From positions 1 to 64,000 of the forward strand of contig JAKSRW010000002.1 of NCBI GenBank assembly GCA_024403355.1: DNA of 64,000 nucleotides, written 5' to 3'. The position numbers were made by a program, and so were the translations under genes. Under the pieces are notes generated by a model. The model did not search any database and was not told where the DNA came from. It worked only from the letters and a program-made list of their open reading frames with translations. Below, piece by piece: positions 1-8,857 of this stretch; positions within the stretch are counted from its first letter, which is position 1, and every line of letters starts with the position of its first letter. The stretch comes from Lachnospiraceae bacterium. GTDB lineage: Bacteria > Bacillota > Clostridia > Lachnospirales > Lachnospiraceae.

Positions 1-51
1 AGCAACCGGCTCATAACCGGTCGGTCCTGGGTTCGAGTCCCCGAAGGTCCA
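1..51 (+). tRNA. tRNA-Met (CAT), 3' part
   Basis: The window opens inside a tRNA. The anticodon loop carries CAT, followed by a variable loop, a TTCGAGT T-loop and the 3' acceptor half ending at about base 51. CCA is not encoded. The 5' half lies outside the window, so elongator Met is the simplest call, but initiator Met or a lysidine-modified Ile tRNA cannot be excluded. Confidence 0.85.
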
Positions 52-89
52 TTCATACAATTGTATATTTTGTATGTCATATAATTTTT

Positions 90-163
90 GGCCCAGTGGC
101 TCAGTTGGTTAGAGCGCCGCCCTGTCACGGCGGAGGTCGTCGGTTCGAGTCCGATCTGGGTCG
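90..163 (+). tRNA. tRNA-Asp (GTC)
   Basis: A full cloverleaf is visible. The acceptor stem GGCCCAG pairs with CTGGGTC (one G-U), the D-arm is present, the anticodon is GTC and the T-loop is TTCGAGT. CCA is not encoded. It is second in a four-tRNA run. Confidence 0.95.
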
Positions 164-193
164 GAATGTGTTAAAACAAGGTTTTAGCGCATA

Positions 194-222
194 AACAAAT
201 TTTCGTTCCACGAGAATTTGTT
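194..222 (+). other. Inverted repeat after tRNA-Asp
   Basis: AACAAATTTTCG (194-205) pairs with CGAGAATTTGTT (211-222) around a five-base loop. No T-run follows, so it is a structured spacer or processing hairpin rather than a clear terminator. Confidence 0.4.
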
Positions 223-250
223 GGAAGGCGGTTATTGAAGAAGCTTTTTG

Positions 251-278
251 AAAACTTTAGGTAAAGACCTTAGTTTTT
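251..278 (+). terminator. Weak terminator after tRNA-Asp
   Basis: AAAACT..AGGT pairs with ACCT.AGTTTT around the loop AAAG, and the 3' arm runs into T's. The stem is A/T-rich, so this would be a weak terminator between tRNA-Asp and tRNA-Val. Confidence 0.4.
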
Positions 279-330
279 AATTTAAGCTTTAGATAAAAGT
301 ATTATAGCCGTTTTCAAAATCTCAGCTTTT

Positions 331-403
331 GGGATCTTAGCTCAGCTGGGAGAGCATCTGCCTTACAAGCAGAGGGTCACAGGTTCGAGCCCTGTAGGTC
401 CCA
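331..403 (+). tRNA. tRNA-Val (TAC)
   Basis: The acceptor arms GGGATCT and AGGTCCC pair. The D-arm has AGCTCAGCTGGGAGAGC, the anticodon is TAC and the T-loop is TTCGAGC. CCA is not encoded. Confidence 0.95.
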
Positions 404-448
404 TTGTACGAAGTTTCCTTTGTACAGAATCGCAGATTAATATCTGAT

Positions 449-534
449 GCCGGCGTGGCGGAATTGGCAGACGCCCGGGACTTAAAATCCCGTGAGACTC
501 ACCTCTCGTACCGGTTCGACCCCGGTCGCCGGCA
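449..534 (+). tRNA. tRNA-Leu (TAA)
   Basis: This is a class II tRNA with a long variable arm. The acceptor arms GCCGGCG and CGCCGGC pair and the anticodon is TAA. CCA is not encoded. Its 3' end and terminator are partly repeated at 648-694. Confidence 0.95.
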
Positions 535-541
535 TAAAAAA

Positions 542-566
542 AGACATCATCAGATGTCTTTTTTTT
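542..566 (+). terminator. Terminator of tRNA cluster
   Basis: AGACATC (542-548) and GATGTCT (553-559) form a stem with loop ATCA followed by eight T's. The palindrome extends outward, because the tRNA 3' end CCGGCAT can pair with ATGCCGG after the T-run. Confidence 0.85.
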
Positions 567-694
567 ATGCCGGTGCCGGGGGAACCCTAATTCCAAAAAG
601 CCGACAGGCATTTTGGAATGATATGCGCTTGCGAAGAAAGCGCATTACGGTCGCCGGCGGACATCATTAGATGTCTTTTTTTTATGCCGGTGCC
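543..694 (+). repeat. Direct repeat of tRNA end and terminator
   Basis: A 35-bp block (terminator, T-run and ATGCCGGTGCC) occurs at 543-577 and again at 660-694 with one change in the hairpin loop. Ahead of each copy lies the tRNA-Leu 3' end CGGTCGCCGGC (523-533 and 648-658). The 82 bp between the 35-bp copies hold two perfect hairpins, ATTCCAAAA/TTTTGGAAT (590-619) and ATGCGCTT/AAGCGCAT (623-645). The second copy also works as a terminator. Confidence 0.8.
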
Positions 695-704
695 TATTAA
701 CGAT

Positions 705-739
705 AAAACAGGCCCCTGATTATTCAGGGACCTGTTTTT
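705..739. terminator. Bidirectional terminator, tRNAs and nagB
   Basis: AAAACAGGCCCCTGA (705-719) pairs with TCAGGGACCTGTTTT (724-738) with one mismatch. T-runs are available on both strands, so it can end nagB from the minus side and the tRNA unit from the plus side. Confidence 0.8.
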
Positions 740-757
740 ATCTGACCAAATTATAAA

Positions 758-1546
758 TTACAGTCTCTCATTTTTATAGATATCCATGAAATATCTGTAG
801 GTATCTACCTTAAGTTCTCCGCAGGCCTGCTCATCACATGCGATGATTGCATTGTTATGAAGCTGAAGAGCGCTGATGGTCCATTTCTGTGAAACGGCAC
901 CCTCTACACACTCTGCAAGAGCGCGAGCCTTATTGTGTCCGTTGATGAGGAGAAGAACCTCTTTAGAATCCGTAACGGTGCCAACACCTACGGAAAGAGC
1001 CTTGGCGGGAACCTGCTCAGGATCATTGTCGAAGAAACGTGAATTAACGATTCTTGTGTCCTCTGTGAGGTCTCTTACACCTGTACGTGAATTAAGTGAG
1101 GTGTAGGGCTCATTGAAGGCGATATGACCGTCTACGCCGCAGCCGCCCATAAATAAATCGATTCCGCCGTATGAAGCAATTTTTTCTTCATAACGTGCAC
1201 ATTCTGCTTCGGGATCCTCAGCAAGACCGTTGAGAATATTGATGTTCTCTCTGGGAATGTCAATGTGATTGAAAAGATTGTCATGCATGAAGTACCAGTA
1301 GCTCTCATGGTGCTCTTTGGGAAGTCCTACATATTCGTCCATATTGAAGGTTACAACATTCTTAAAGCTGACGCGGCCTTCCTTGTTGGCTGCTACGAGC
1401 TTCTTGTAAACTCCGATGGGGGATGAACCAGTGGGAAGACCTAAAATGAAGGGTCTGTTTTCTTTGTGGTTGTTGATTGCATCGATGATGTGCTCAGCAG
1501 CCCACTGACTCATCTTGTCATAGTTCTCCTGGATAATTAGTTTCAT
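758..1546 (-). CDS. nagB: Glucosamine-6-phosphate deaminase
   Basis: NagB converts glucosamine-6-phosphate to fructose-6-phosphate and ammonia, the step that feeds amino sugars into glycolysis. The 262-residue length is normal. Visible motifs are the phosphate-binding LPTGSSP near residue 38, [10 protein letters not shown] near 68 with the catalytic Asp, and [11 protein letters not shown] near 137 with the active-site Asp/His/Glu set. It is the last gene of a minus-strand run after glmM and a GntR regulator, 151 bp downstream of the regulator. It is probably controlled by that regulator in response to GlcNAc or glucosamine phosphates (inference). Confidence 0.95.
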   Translation of the reverse strand: MKLIIQENYDKMSQWAAEHIIDAINNHKENRPFILGLPTGSSPIGVYKKLVAANKEGRVSFKNVVTFNMDEYVGLPKEHHESYWYFMHDNLFNHIDIPRENINILNGLAEDPEAECARYEEKIASYGGIDLFMGGCGVDGHIAFNEPYTSLNSRTGVRDLTEDTRIVNSRFFDNDPEQVPAKALSVGVGTVTDSKEVLLLINGHNKARALAECVEGAVSQKWTISALQLHNNAIIACDEQACGELKVDTYRYFMDIYKNERL

Positions 1547-1611
1547 AGTTTTTCCTTCTTTCTTTTGTTCTCTTTGCGCGCTAAATATTTATATGCATAT
1601 ATTCGAAGAAA

Positions 1612-1682
1612 AGCCTGTCAAATGCAGGAAACATGCCTTATTTTAAAAGTCAAGGACATGCTCTGAAGCTGACTGACAGGCT
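1612..1682 (-). terminator. Structured spacer between gntR and nagB
   Basis: AGCCTGTCA (1612-1620) and TGACAGGCT (1674-1682) form a perfect 9-bp outer stem enclosing an imperfect CATGCCTT/AAGGCATG helix. On the minus strand the outer stem runs into TTTTCTT. It may be an intercistronic attenuator lowering nagB expression, or simply a terminator of the regulator gene with a separate nagB promoter. Confidence 0.35.
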
Positions 1683-1697
1683 GTTATCCGAAATATA

Positions 1698-2453
1698 TCA
1701 TATACGAAATGTAAAAATGTCACCTCTTATGTACTGACAGGAGGTGTGAAGCGGACGTCCTTTTTTGTCATAAATAATCTCGTGAAGATAGAGAAGGCGG
1801 GTGCCCTCGCTTACCTTGAGATATTTTGCGACAGAAGGAGTGGCGGGCTTCAGTGAGACCTCGTGGATAGCCTGTGAGGGCTCGACACCGCACTCACGGA
1901 GGAGTCCGTAAAGGGAGCTTGAAAGATCGCTTTCAAGCAGATAGGAATAGGCCATCGAAAAATGGTTTTCTTCCATAATCACAGGGACACCATCTGCAAA
2001 ATGAAGTCTTACGGTTTCTACCACGCGCCCATTTTCGGCAATGCCGAGATTGGTGCAGTCACGTTTGGAAGCCGGAAGAGTTACGGCCTGAAGAACCTTG
2101 GTGGAGGCTTTCTTTCCGTTCATTCGGCAGGTGTCATGGAAGCTGTTTACATCATTCAGCTTTGCCTTTTGTGTGGGCACGCTGATGAAGGTTCCCTTAC
2201 CCTGTTTTCTTTCGAGAATACCCTGCTTTTCAAGCTCAAAAAGAGCTTTTCTTACCGTGATTCGACTGACAGAATAGCGGTTGCAGAGTTCTGTCTCGGG
2301 CGGCAGCATATCGCCGACATTCAGGATGCCGCTGCTGATTTGCGACCTGATTTTGTTGATTATTTGTGTATACAGGGGCGTCGCAGAGTCAACTGCAAGC
2401 CCTGTATTTTTATTGCTTTCATTGCTGAGATTGTTATTTGCTTCAATACTCAT
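1698..2453 (-). CDS. GntR-family regulator (NagR/YvoA-like)
   Basis: This 251-residue protein has an N-terminal winged helix (about 25-95, containing LPPETELCNRYSVSRITVRK and a beta-wing GKGTF) and a C-terminal UTRA effector domain of the HutC subfamily. Regulators of this type next to nagB usually sense GlcNAc-6-P or GlcN-6-P and repress amino-sugar genes (family knowledge). It lies 31 bp after glmM and is likely cotranscribed. Dyads in the glmM promoter region (3892-3953, 4014-4027) are candidate operators. Effector specificity is inferred only from context. Confidence 0.88.
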   Translation of the reverse strand: MSIEANNNLSNESNKNTGLAVDSATPLYTQIINKIRSQISSGILNVGDMLPPETELCNRYSVSRITVRKALFELEKQGILERKQGKGTFISVPTQKAKLNDVNSFHDTCRMNGKKASTKVLQAVTLPASKRDCTNLGIAENGRVVETVRLHFADGVPVIMEENHFSMAYSYLLESDLSSSLYGLLRECGVEPSQAIHEVSLKPATPSVAKYLKVSEGTRLLYLHEIIYDKKGRPLHTSCQYIRGDIFTFRI

Positions 2454-2484
2454 ATCACGAGTCCTATAATGGATACTTAATTAA

Positions 2485-3852
2485 TTATTTTGCACGTACC
2501 TTTAAAAGGTGTCCCGAGGTTCTGATTGCTTCGATGATATTGTCTACATGCTTCTCACATTCCTCGATGCTGCCTGCCTCTGACATTACGCGGACAACGG
2601 GCTCTGTTCCCGACTGACGAAGAAGTACACGGCCGTCTGCGCCAAGCGCCTTCTCTGCAGCCTCAACAGCAGCGATAACAGCGGGATCGTTGAGTGTTTC
2701 ATCCTTGCTGTCTACCTCTACGTTCTTGAGAACCTGAGGATACATCTCACAGCCTGCGGCAAGAGCAGAGAGGGGAAGCTTTGTATCAATCATAACCTGC
2801 ATAAGCATGATTGCTGTGATGAGACCGTCACCTGTATGAGCATACTTACGGAAAATAACGTGACCTGATTGCTCGCCACCGATCATATGGTCAAATTCCT
2901 TCATATTCTCGTAAACATAACGGTCGCCGACTGCTGTTTTTTCGAAATCGATATCTGCATCCTTGAGGGCCTTGTAGAGACCGAAGTTTGACATAACTGT
3001 TGTAACTACTGTATTTGAAGGAAGAAGACCGTTCTTCTTCATCCACTTTGAGCAGATGTACATAATCTTATCGCCGTTGATTTCCTCACCGTTTTCATCT
3101 ACGGCGAGACAGCGGTCTGCATCACCGTCGAAGGCGAAGCCGACATCCATGTGGTTAGCCTTAACATATTCCTTGAGTGAATCAAGGTGGGTAGAACCGC
3201 AGTTCATATTAACATTTACACCGTCGGGCTCAGCGTTGATTACGCAGGTCTTTGCGCCGAGTGCATTAAATACAGCGGGACCGATCATCCATGCTGCACC
3301 GTTTGAACAGTCAAGTGCAACCTTATGCTTCTCGAAAGAGTGGGTTGCAATACCTGTAAGATAGCCGATATAACGGTTTCTACCGCTGTAGAAGTCGATT
3401 GTACGGCCGATTTCAGCCTCGATTGCGTTAGGAATTTCGGGAATGAGACCATCGATGTACTGCTCAAGCTGAGCCTGCATCTCATCATCCATCTTCTCAC
3501 CTTCGAAGTTCATAAGCTTGATACCGTTATCGAAATAAGGGTTATGTGAAGCTGAAATCATTACGCCGCAGTCAAAGCCCTCTGTTCTGGTAATGTAGCT
3601 TACGCAGGGAGTGGTTGTAACGTGAAGAAGATATGCATCTGAACCTGTAGATGTGATACCTGCGGCAAGAGCATTCTCATACATGTATGAGGATCTTCTT
3701 GTGTCCTTGCCGATTACGATTTTTGCTGCACCGCCGTCATGATTTGAACGGTAGTAGCTTCCTAAGAAACGACCGATTTTAAATGCGTGCTCAGCTGTAA
3801 GAACCTTACCAGCCTTACCTCTGAAGCCGTCTGTTCCAAAATACTTACCCAT
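2485..3852 (-). CDS. glmM: Phosphoglucosamine mutase
   Basis: GlmM interconverts glucosamine-6-P and glucosamine-1-P for UDP-GlcNAc and peptidoglycan synthesis. Landmarks are KYFGTDGFRG at the N-terminus, the phosphoserine loop ISASHNP near residue 95, the metal-binding DGDADR near 240 and the phosphate-binding RQSGTEPVVRV near 410. The start is placed at 3852 because GGAGG lies six bases upstream on the minus strand; a longer frame starting at a TTG would contain this Shine-Dalgarno. Being cotranscribed with nagB is notable, because one enzyme builds from and the other drains the same glucosamine-6-P pool. Confidence 0.94.
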   Translation of the reverse strand: MGKYFGTDGFRGKAGKVLTAEHAFKIGRFLGSYYRSNHDGGAAKIVIGKDTRRSSYMYENALAAGITSTGSDAYLLHVTTTPCVSYITRTEGFDCGVMISASHNPYFDNGIKLMNFEGEKMDDEMQAQLEQYIDGLIPEIPNAIEAEIGRTIDFYSGRNRYIGYLTGIATHSFEKHKVALDCSNGAAWMIGPAVFNALGAKTCVINAEPDGVNVNMNCGSTHLDSLKEYVKANHMDVGFAFDGDADRCLAVDENGEEINGDKIMYICSKWMKKNGLLPSNTVVTTVMSNFGLYKALKDADIDFEKTAVGDRYVYENMKEFDHMIGGEQSGHVIFRKYAHTGDGLITAIMLMQVMIDTKLPLSALAAGCEMYPQVLKNVEVDSKDETLNDPAVIAAVEAAEKALGADGRVLLRQSGTEPVVRVMSEAGSIEECEKHVDNIIEAIRTSGHLLKVRAK

Positions 3853-3891
3853 GTTTGCCTCCAATTGATTGATAAAATTTAAGATGAGAGC

Positions 3892-3953
3892 CCTACAACT
3901 GTAGAAAAATAAATCTTGTACCGGCTGTCATCCTATCTACAATATAGTGTAGA
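3892..3953 (-). promoter_or_regulatory. Two TGTAGA-type dyads in glmM leader
   Basis: TCTACA-N6-TGTAGA (3936-3953) and CTACA-AC-TGTAG (about 3893-3904) share half-sites but differ in spacing. Both lie between the predicted start of transcription and the glmM start, a position suited to a repressor. That they are operators for the adjacent GntR protein is inference. Confidence 0.35.
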
Positions 3954-3981
3954 AGGTGCCTAATAGCACATTCTATTTAGA

Positions 3982-4027
3982 ATTATATATTAGTTAAAAA
4001 TAATGTCAATATGACGTTATATAACGT
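3982..4027 (-). promoter_or_regulatory. glmM operon promoter with upstream palindrome
   Basis: On the minus strand TTGACA (4009-4004), 16 bp and TATAAT (3987-3982) match both consensus hexamers exactly. A perfect 14-bp palindrome ACGTTATATAACGT (4014-4027) sits four bases upstream of the -35 box. Confidence 0.8.
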
Positions 4028-4117
4028 TATAAATATTAAGGCTTTTTATAATGTCTGACAAGCGAAGAGGTCACAAGTTTGACAACGAAGCGTTTACGAG
4101 TTTTGATATTGAAAAAC

Positions 4118-4146
4118 TTGAAAGTTTTGTCTGAAAATGCTATAAT
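4118..4146 (+). promoter_or_regulatory. Promoter of polysaccharide cluster
   Basis: TTGAAA (4118-4123), a 17-bp spacer and a perfect TATAAT (4141-4146) lie about 150 bp before rmlA, giving a leader of roughly 145 nt. It is divergent from the glmM promoter. Confidence 0.7.
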
Positions 4147-4296
4147 ATTTAATTGGATTATTATGCACTTTTTTGATATTTTTGACAGATGCTGTTTATC
4201 CTGAAATATCGCAGAAAAGTGTAGGTCTGACAGAGGAATACAAACAGTGATTTGAATGAAGATTTGCGGTACAGCCGGAAAGGTATGGTTATTTAT

Positions 4297-5184
4297 ATGA
4301 AGGGAATAATTTTGGCAGGCGGAGCGGGAACAAGGCTTTATCCGTTAACAATGGTGACATCAAAACAGCTTCTTCCGGTTTATGACAAGCCGATGATTTT
4401 TTATCCGTTGTCAGTACTTATGCTGGCAGGCATAAAGGAAATTATGATTATTTCTACGCCTTCTGATACACCCCGGTTTGAGGAACTGCTGGGTGACGGC
4501 TCTCAGTTTGGCATATCGCTTTGCTATAAGGTTCAGCCCTCACCTGACGGACTGGCACAGGCATTTATTCTGGGAGAGGAATTTATCGGAGATGATGCCT
4601 GCGCAATGATTCTCGGTGATAATATTTTCTACGGAAACGGATTTGGTAAGCTCTTAAGAAATGCCGCACTGGCAGCAGAGGAAGAGAAAAGGGCAACGGT
4701 ATTCGGCTATTATGTAAATGATCCTGAGCGTTTCGGTGTAGTAGAGTTTGATGATGATGGACATGCTGTTTCCATTGAGGAAAAGCCTAAGCTTCCGAAG
4801 AGCAACTATGCAGTAACGGGCTTGTATTTTTATCCGGCAGGCGTTAGCAAAAGAGCGGGCGAGGTAAAGCCTTCCGCACGCGGCGAGCTTGAGATAACTA
4901 CACTTAATGAGATGTATTTGCAGGACGGACTGCTGGATGTTCAGCTTCTGGGCCGAGGCTTTGCATGGCTTGATACCGGTACAATGGAGAGTCTGCTGGA
5001 TGCCGCTAATTTTATCAGAATGATTGAGCAGAGACAGTCTATAGTGATATCCGCACCCGAGGAAATAGCCTTTATCAAGGGCTGGATAAGCAGGGACAAG
5101 CTGATGGAAGCCGCACAGGCGTACGGAAAAAGTCCTTACGGCGAGCATCTGAGAATGGTTGCCGAGGGCAGGGTAAGGTACTGA
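4297..5184 (+). CDS. rmlA: Glucose-1-phosphate thymidylyltransferase
   Basis: This enzyme makes dTDP-glucose from dTTP and glucose-1-P, the first step toward dTDP-rhamnose and other dTDP-sugars. Signature motifs are [13 protein letters not shown] at the N-terminus, [26 protein letters not shown] near residue 108 and [10 protein letters not shown]. With the ATG at 4297 it has 295 residues, the family length. An in-frame ATG at 4285 and a TTG at 4252 are possible, but the Shine-Dalgarno-like GGAAAGG at 4278-4283 is too close to 4285. No rmlB, rmlC or rmlD is present in the window, so the final sugar is unknown. Confidence 0.92.
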   Translation: MKGIILAGGAGTRLYPLTMVTSKQLLPVYDKPMIFYPLSVLMLAGIKEIMIISTPSDTPRFEELLGDGSQFGISLCYKVQPSPDGLAQAFILGEEFIGDDACAMILGDNIFYGNGFGKLLRNAALAAEEEKRATVFGYYVNDPERFGVVEFDDDGHAVSIEEKPKLPKSNYAVTGLYFYPAGVSKRAGEVKPSARGELEITTLNEMYLQDGLLDVQLLGRGFAWLDTGTMESLLDAANFIRMIEQRQSIVISAPEEIAFIKGWISRDKLMEAAQAYGKSPYGEHLRMVAEGRVRY

Positions 5185-5341
5185 AATTTCTTGAAAATTC
5201 GAAATACTTAAAAGATGATTTAATTATTTTGATAAGGATTTGATAATAAAACAATAGGATTATTATGTGTTTTTACAGGTGGTTAACGGGCTATTAACAG
5301 GGATATCTGTTATTTGCAGCAGCTGATAGCGGGAGGTTATT

Positions 5342-7204
5342 GTGGGTAAGCCGAAGAATACAAAATCGTCTACCGATGGGGCGATATTCAGCTTAATAGA
5401 GAAAATAGGGAATGGCATAAATAAAATATCCGACAGAATTGAAAATATAAAAGGGTCTTTTCCGGAAATATTGGCAATGCTTTTATATACGGTCGGACAT
5501 TTTATGATGATGCTTGTTCACGAGCCCTGGTTTGATGAAGCTCTGGCATGGCTTATTGCACGTGATTCGAGCATTAAACAGATTCTGTTTGAGGCACCGC
5601 ATTATGAAGGTCATCCGGGACTCTGGCATCTTATGCTGGCACCCTTTGCAAAGCTTGGAGCACCCTATGAACTTTCACTGGCCGTTATAAGCTTTATATT
5701 TTCCGGAGCGGCGATAGCCATTCTCATTTGGAAGGCACCGTTTAAAAGAATTCTCAGGCTTTTGCTTCCTTTTACATATTTCCTCTTTTATCAGTACAGT
5801 GTAGTGTCGAGACCGTACTGTATGATGATGCTGGCATTTGCCTTAATTGCTCTATTCTACAAGGATAGAAATATTAAGCCCGGAAGGTACGTTGCCGCAC
5901 TTGCTTTTCTCTGCGCCACAAGCGCCTACGGTGTGGTAATAGCGGGCGGAATGTGTATAGCATGGCTGATTCAGCTGTGGGCAGAAGCCGGTGAAAATGC
6001 GAAAAATCAGACCGGCAGCAGGATAAAAGGCTTCTTTAAGGGAGTAGCCGGAAAAGGGAAAATATTTTATCTTGCAGCATTGCTGGCATATGCTCTTTCA
6101 ATCATTGTGAGAATAATGCCTACCGATAAAACCTATGCGACTATTCGTGCCGAAATGAATCCGTCGGGCGGTATGGGAGGATTTTTAAGACATCTTTTCT
6201 ACACCATGTTTGGTTCATTGCCTGATACGGTTTTGACCAATACATATTCAGACCTTAATGTATTATCGAATGCAGGCTTTTCAAGAAGCGAACTGATTAC
6301 CTCAGGAATTTTGGGAATCCTAATTCTTATAGTGATTTTTGTATATGGCAGAAAGAAGAGGGAAGCACTTACATTTTTCATTCCGTATACGATGCTGGCG
6401 GTTTTTTCTGCGATCGTATATATATTTACCTTCCATATTGGCATTTTTCTGCTCTTTACGATTTGCTGGCTTTGGATATGTGAGGGGAAAAAATCGGGTA
6501 GAGAAACGGATGGGGAATTAACAAAAGCCGTTGGATTGATAACTGAAGGAGACAATAACGCTGCAGATACTAAAGCAGGCACTAAGGCAACTGACAGAGA
6601 AATGCTCAAAAAGGCGGGGCTGGCGCTGGTGCCCATTTTCATAACATTGACCCTGGTGATTTCATTTATGTGGACAATTACCAGCTGTATAGCGGATGCG
6701 GACAGTGAGTATGGCTTCGGACGAAATGAAAGCAATTATTTGAAGGCACACGGACTTGAGAAGGCAAGCATTCTTTGTGATTGGAATCCGGTATTTAAGC
6801 CGGAAATGGCAAAGGAAGGCTATGATGAATTTGACGTAGCGTTTGCATACAGCGATGTATGTGTGGCTCCGTATCTTGAGGATGCGGTGATTCTGAACCA
6901 TATGGACGAGCTCGGACTTGAATATGCGCTGATTCATCGCACCAATGATTCAAAAGAAAATGCAGAAATAATCAGGAAAATATCTGAAAAGGGAACTCCG
7001 GAGGTTCTTATGGGACTTGCTGACCTTGCAGTATTTTTTGAACTCAAGGACGTAAATATCACAGATTACATGAAGGTTTATTCCAGCCGTTACGGTACTG
7101 TATGGAAGGGTACAAAGGGACTGAACTCATCAGCTGTATATGTCAGAAGGGATATAGCAGAGGAAAAGGGCCTTAAGGAAATCAAGATAGAAAGACAGGA
7201 ATAA
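5342..7204 (+). CDS. GT-C membrane glycosyltransferase, copy 1
   Basis: This 620-residue polytopic membrane protein begins with GTG behind GGGAGG. After a ~40-residue cytoplasmic segment comes a hydrophobic helix and then HEPWFDEALAW (60-70), the acidic first-loop motif typical of GT-C lipid-linked sugar transferases (PMT/ArnT superfamily). About ten further hydrophobic segments reach residue ~470, followed by a soluble extracytoplasmic tail. It probably adds a sugar from a polyprenyl-phosphate donor to the surface polymer outside the membrane. The gene at 8858 is a clear paralogue, sharing the FDEA motif, EGHPxLWHL and RPYCMMM. Substrate is unknown. Confidence 0.75.
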   Translation: MGKPKNTKSSTDGAIFSLIEKIGNGINKISDRIENIKGSFPEILAMLLYTVGHFMMMLVHEPWFDEALAWLIARDSSIKQILFEAPHYEGHPGLWHLMLAPFAKLGAPYELSLAVISFIFSGAAIAILIWKAPFKRILRLLLPFTYFLFYQYSVVSRPYCMMMLAFALIALFYKDRNIKPGRYVAALAFLCATSAYGVVIAGGMCIAWLIQLWAEAGENAKNQTGSRIKGFFKGVAGKGKIFYLAALLAYALSIIVRIMPTDKTYATIRAEMNPSGGMGGFLRHLFYTMFGSLPDTVLTNTYSDLNVLSNAGFSRSELITSGILGILILIVIFVYGRKKREALTFFIPYTMLAVFSAIVYIFTFHIGIFLLFTICWLWICEGKKSGRETDGELTKAVGLITEGDNNAADTKAGTKATDREMLKKAGLALVPIFITLTLVISFMWTITSCIADADSEYGFGRNESNYLKAHGLEKASILCDWNPVFKPEMAKEGYDEFDVAFAYSDVCVAPYLEDAVILNHMDELGLEYALIHRTNDSKENAEIIRKISEKGTPEVLMGLADLAVFFELKDVNITDYMKVYSSRYGTVWKGTKGLNSSAVYVRRDIAEEKGLKEIKIERQE

Positions 7205-7289
7205 TTTATTAAATAATTATTAAATATTTGTGGATAATTTATAAAATGAGTGCTATAATCTATACAATAGGGAGGGTGTGGGTATAGCA

Positions 7290-8846
7290 ATGAAGGAGAA
7301 GAGCAAAGAACACGGGGAAAAGCGTTTTTTATTTGGTCTGGACAGGCCTAAAATAGAGAAATTAATTCATATAACATCGGTGGTTGCGGCGATTAACCAT
7401 ATTATGGTTTCTGTTTGGGTGATAATCTATAATATCGGTGTTCCGTCTGCGAGAGGACTGGATATATATCTTTGCCTGTTTTTGATTGCAGAGCTGCTGC
7501 TTTTATTTTATTACATCAGAAGTCATGAGGAGACTTGGAAGCAAAGTATAAAGGCATTGTTCAAAAGCTACTTTACCAAGGATCAGCTTTTGCTGAGTTT
7601 TTTACCGGTTTGGTATGCGATGTCGCTGGTTGTAACACTATTGTTGGATGGTTCAATAAAGAATGAAGATAATTTAAAATTTCTGCTGGACATAATCATA
7701 AATGTTTTCGTAATTTATCCTATCGGAAGGTATTATTTTAAAAACAGGATATCAAAGCTTTTGGAAATAGTGCTTCATATCGTTGTTATTGGTATGACCT
7801 GTTATATCATATACGTGTTGTTTCATGTATTTCGTGGAGAAGTGCTTACAACATATTTCCGAGGTAAAATAGGTGTATTGCGTTTGGATTGCGTTGATCA
7901 TATTGAGTATCATCTTCAGGTTAATTCTCATCATAATACAACGGGGGCTTTTGCGGCCTTGTTTACTTTGATTTCCATTTGTATGTCAGTATGGAAACAA
8001 GGATTTTTTAGAATTATTTATCTGTGTGCTGCTTTTATTCATGGTATAGCATTAATTCTTTCAAATTCTCGATCGACCTTTTTATCAGCCTGTGTATTTA
8101 TTACACTTTTATTGGGTGTGATTATATTTTTTTCGGTAAAACACAGATTTAAGGATGGAAAACTTGTTCGTGGTGTGATTACTTTAGTACTAGTGATAGC
8201 AGTTTTTATTCTACTCATTATGTTACGAAAAGCTGTATTTAGAATTTATGAAAGTTGTACAAGTATTCAGATAACAGAGAATGTAGTAATAGATGGATCG
8301 CGTGATGTTATCAGCGAGTCTGTAGGTGTGGAAAATATATCAAGAGATTTAGATGTTTCAAATTTAATGGGGCGTGAGTATATTTGGGCATATGCAGTCG
8401 AAGGAATGGTAATCAGTAATAGAAATCTTTTGGTGGGTGTGACTCCAGTTGGAGTTGGCAGTGTGATTTATGAACTGAGTAACGGGCAGTTTTCTGTTTA
8501 TTCGCATAACCAGATATTGGAGATTGGTCTGGGACTTGGTGCACCTGCGATGATTATTTTTGTTTTCTGGCTTATTCTGTTGGCGAACCGTTGCACAATG
8601 ATTGGATTTGCTTCTGAGGAGCGTATGAATTTGATGCAGAGATGTATACCGTTAATTGTGCTTTTTCTTGTAATGTTCAATATGTTTGAAGCGATACTAT
8701 TCTTCTATAATACTTTTGTAGGAGGCGTTTTCATGCTTACTGCGGGATGGTGTTTTGAGGCGGCGAGGTTTGGAAATGTGGCTGAGAATAGACGCTTTAT
8801 GGGTATTCTTATGAGAAGAAAAAAAATAAAGAAAAACATTATATGA
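7290..8846 (+). CDS. O-antigen polymerase/ligase-like membrane protein
   Basis: This protein of about 518 residues has about a dozen transmembrane segments and a large extracytoplasmic loop (roughly residues 320-410) ending in LVGVTPVGVG and YSHNQILEIGLGLG, resembling the Wzy/WaaL family of polymerases and ligases. It may join polysaccharide repeat units on the outer face of the membrane. The start is uncertain: GGGAGGG at 7270-7276 lies only two bases before a GTG at 7278 and 14 bases before the ATG at 7290. The gene is A+T-rich relative to its upstream neighbour. Confidence 0.68.
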   Translation: MKEKSKEHGEKRFLFGLDRPKIEKLIHITSVVAAINHIMVSVWVIIYNIGVPSARGLDIYLCLFLIAELLLLFYYIRSHEETWKQSIKALFKSYFTKDQLLLSFLPVWYAMSLVVTLLLDGSIKNEDNLKFLLDIIINVFVIYPIGRYYFKNRISKLLEIVLHIVVIGMTCYIIYVLFHVFRGEVLTTYFRGKIGVLRLDCVDHIEYHLQVNSHHNTTGAFAALFTLISICMSVWKQGFFRIIYLCAAFIHGIALILSNSRSTFLSACVFITLLLGVIIFFSVKHRFKDGKLVRGVITLVLVIAVFILLIMLRKAVFRIYESCTSIQITENVVIDGSRDVISESVGVENISRDLDVSNLMGREYIWAYAVEGMVISNRNLLVGVTPVGVGSVIYELSNGQFSVYSHNQILEIGLGLGAPAMIIFVFWLILLANRCTMIGFASEERMNLMQRCIPLIVLFLVMFNMFEAILFFYNTFVGGVFMLTAGWCFEAARFGNVAENRRFMGILMRRKKIKKNII

Positions 8847-8857
8847 AAGGACTTAGA

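Noticed and set aside
404..670. Open frame crossing tRNA-Leu and its terminator
   Set aside because: It runs through a tRNA and two terminator hairpins and has no ribosome site.
4297..5184. Calling the cluster a dTDP-rhamnose pathway from rmlA
   Set aside because: rmlB, rmlC and rmlD are not in the window, so only dTDP-glucose formation is supported.
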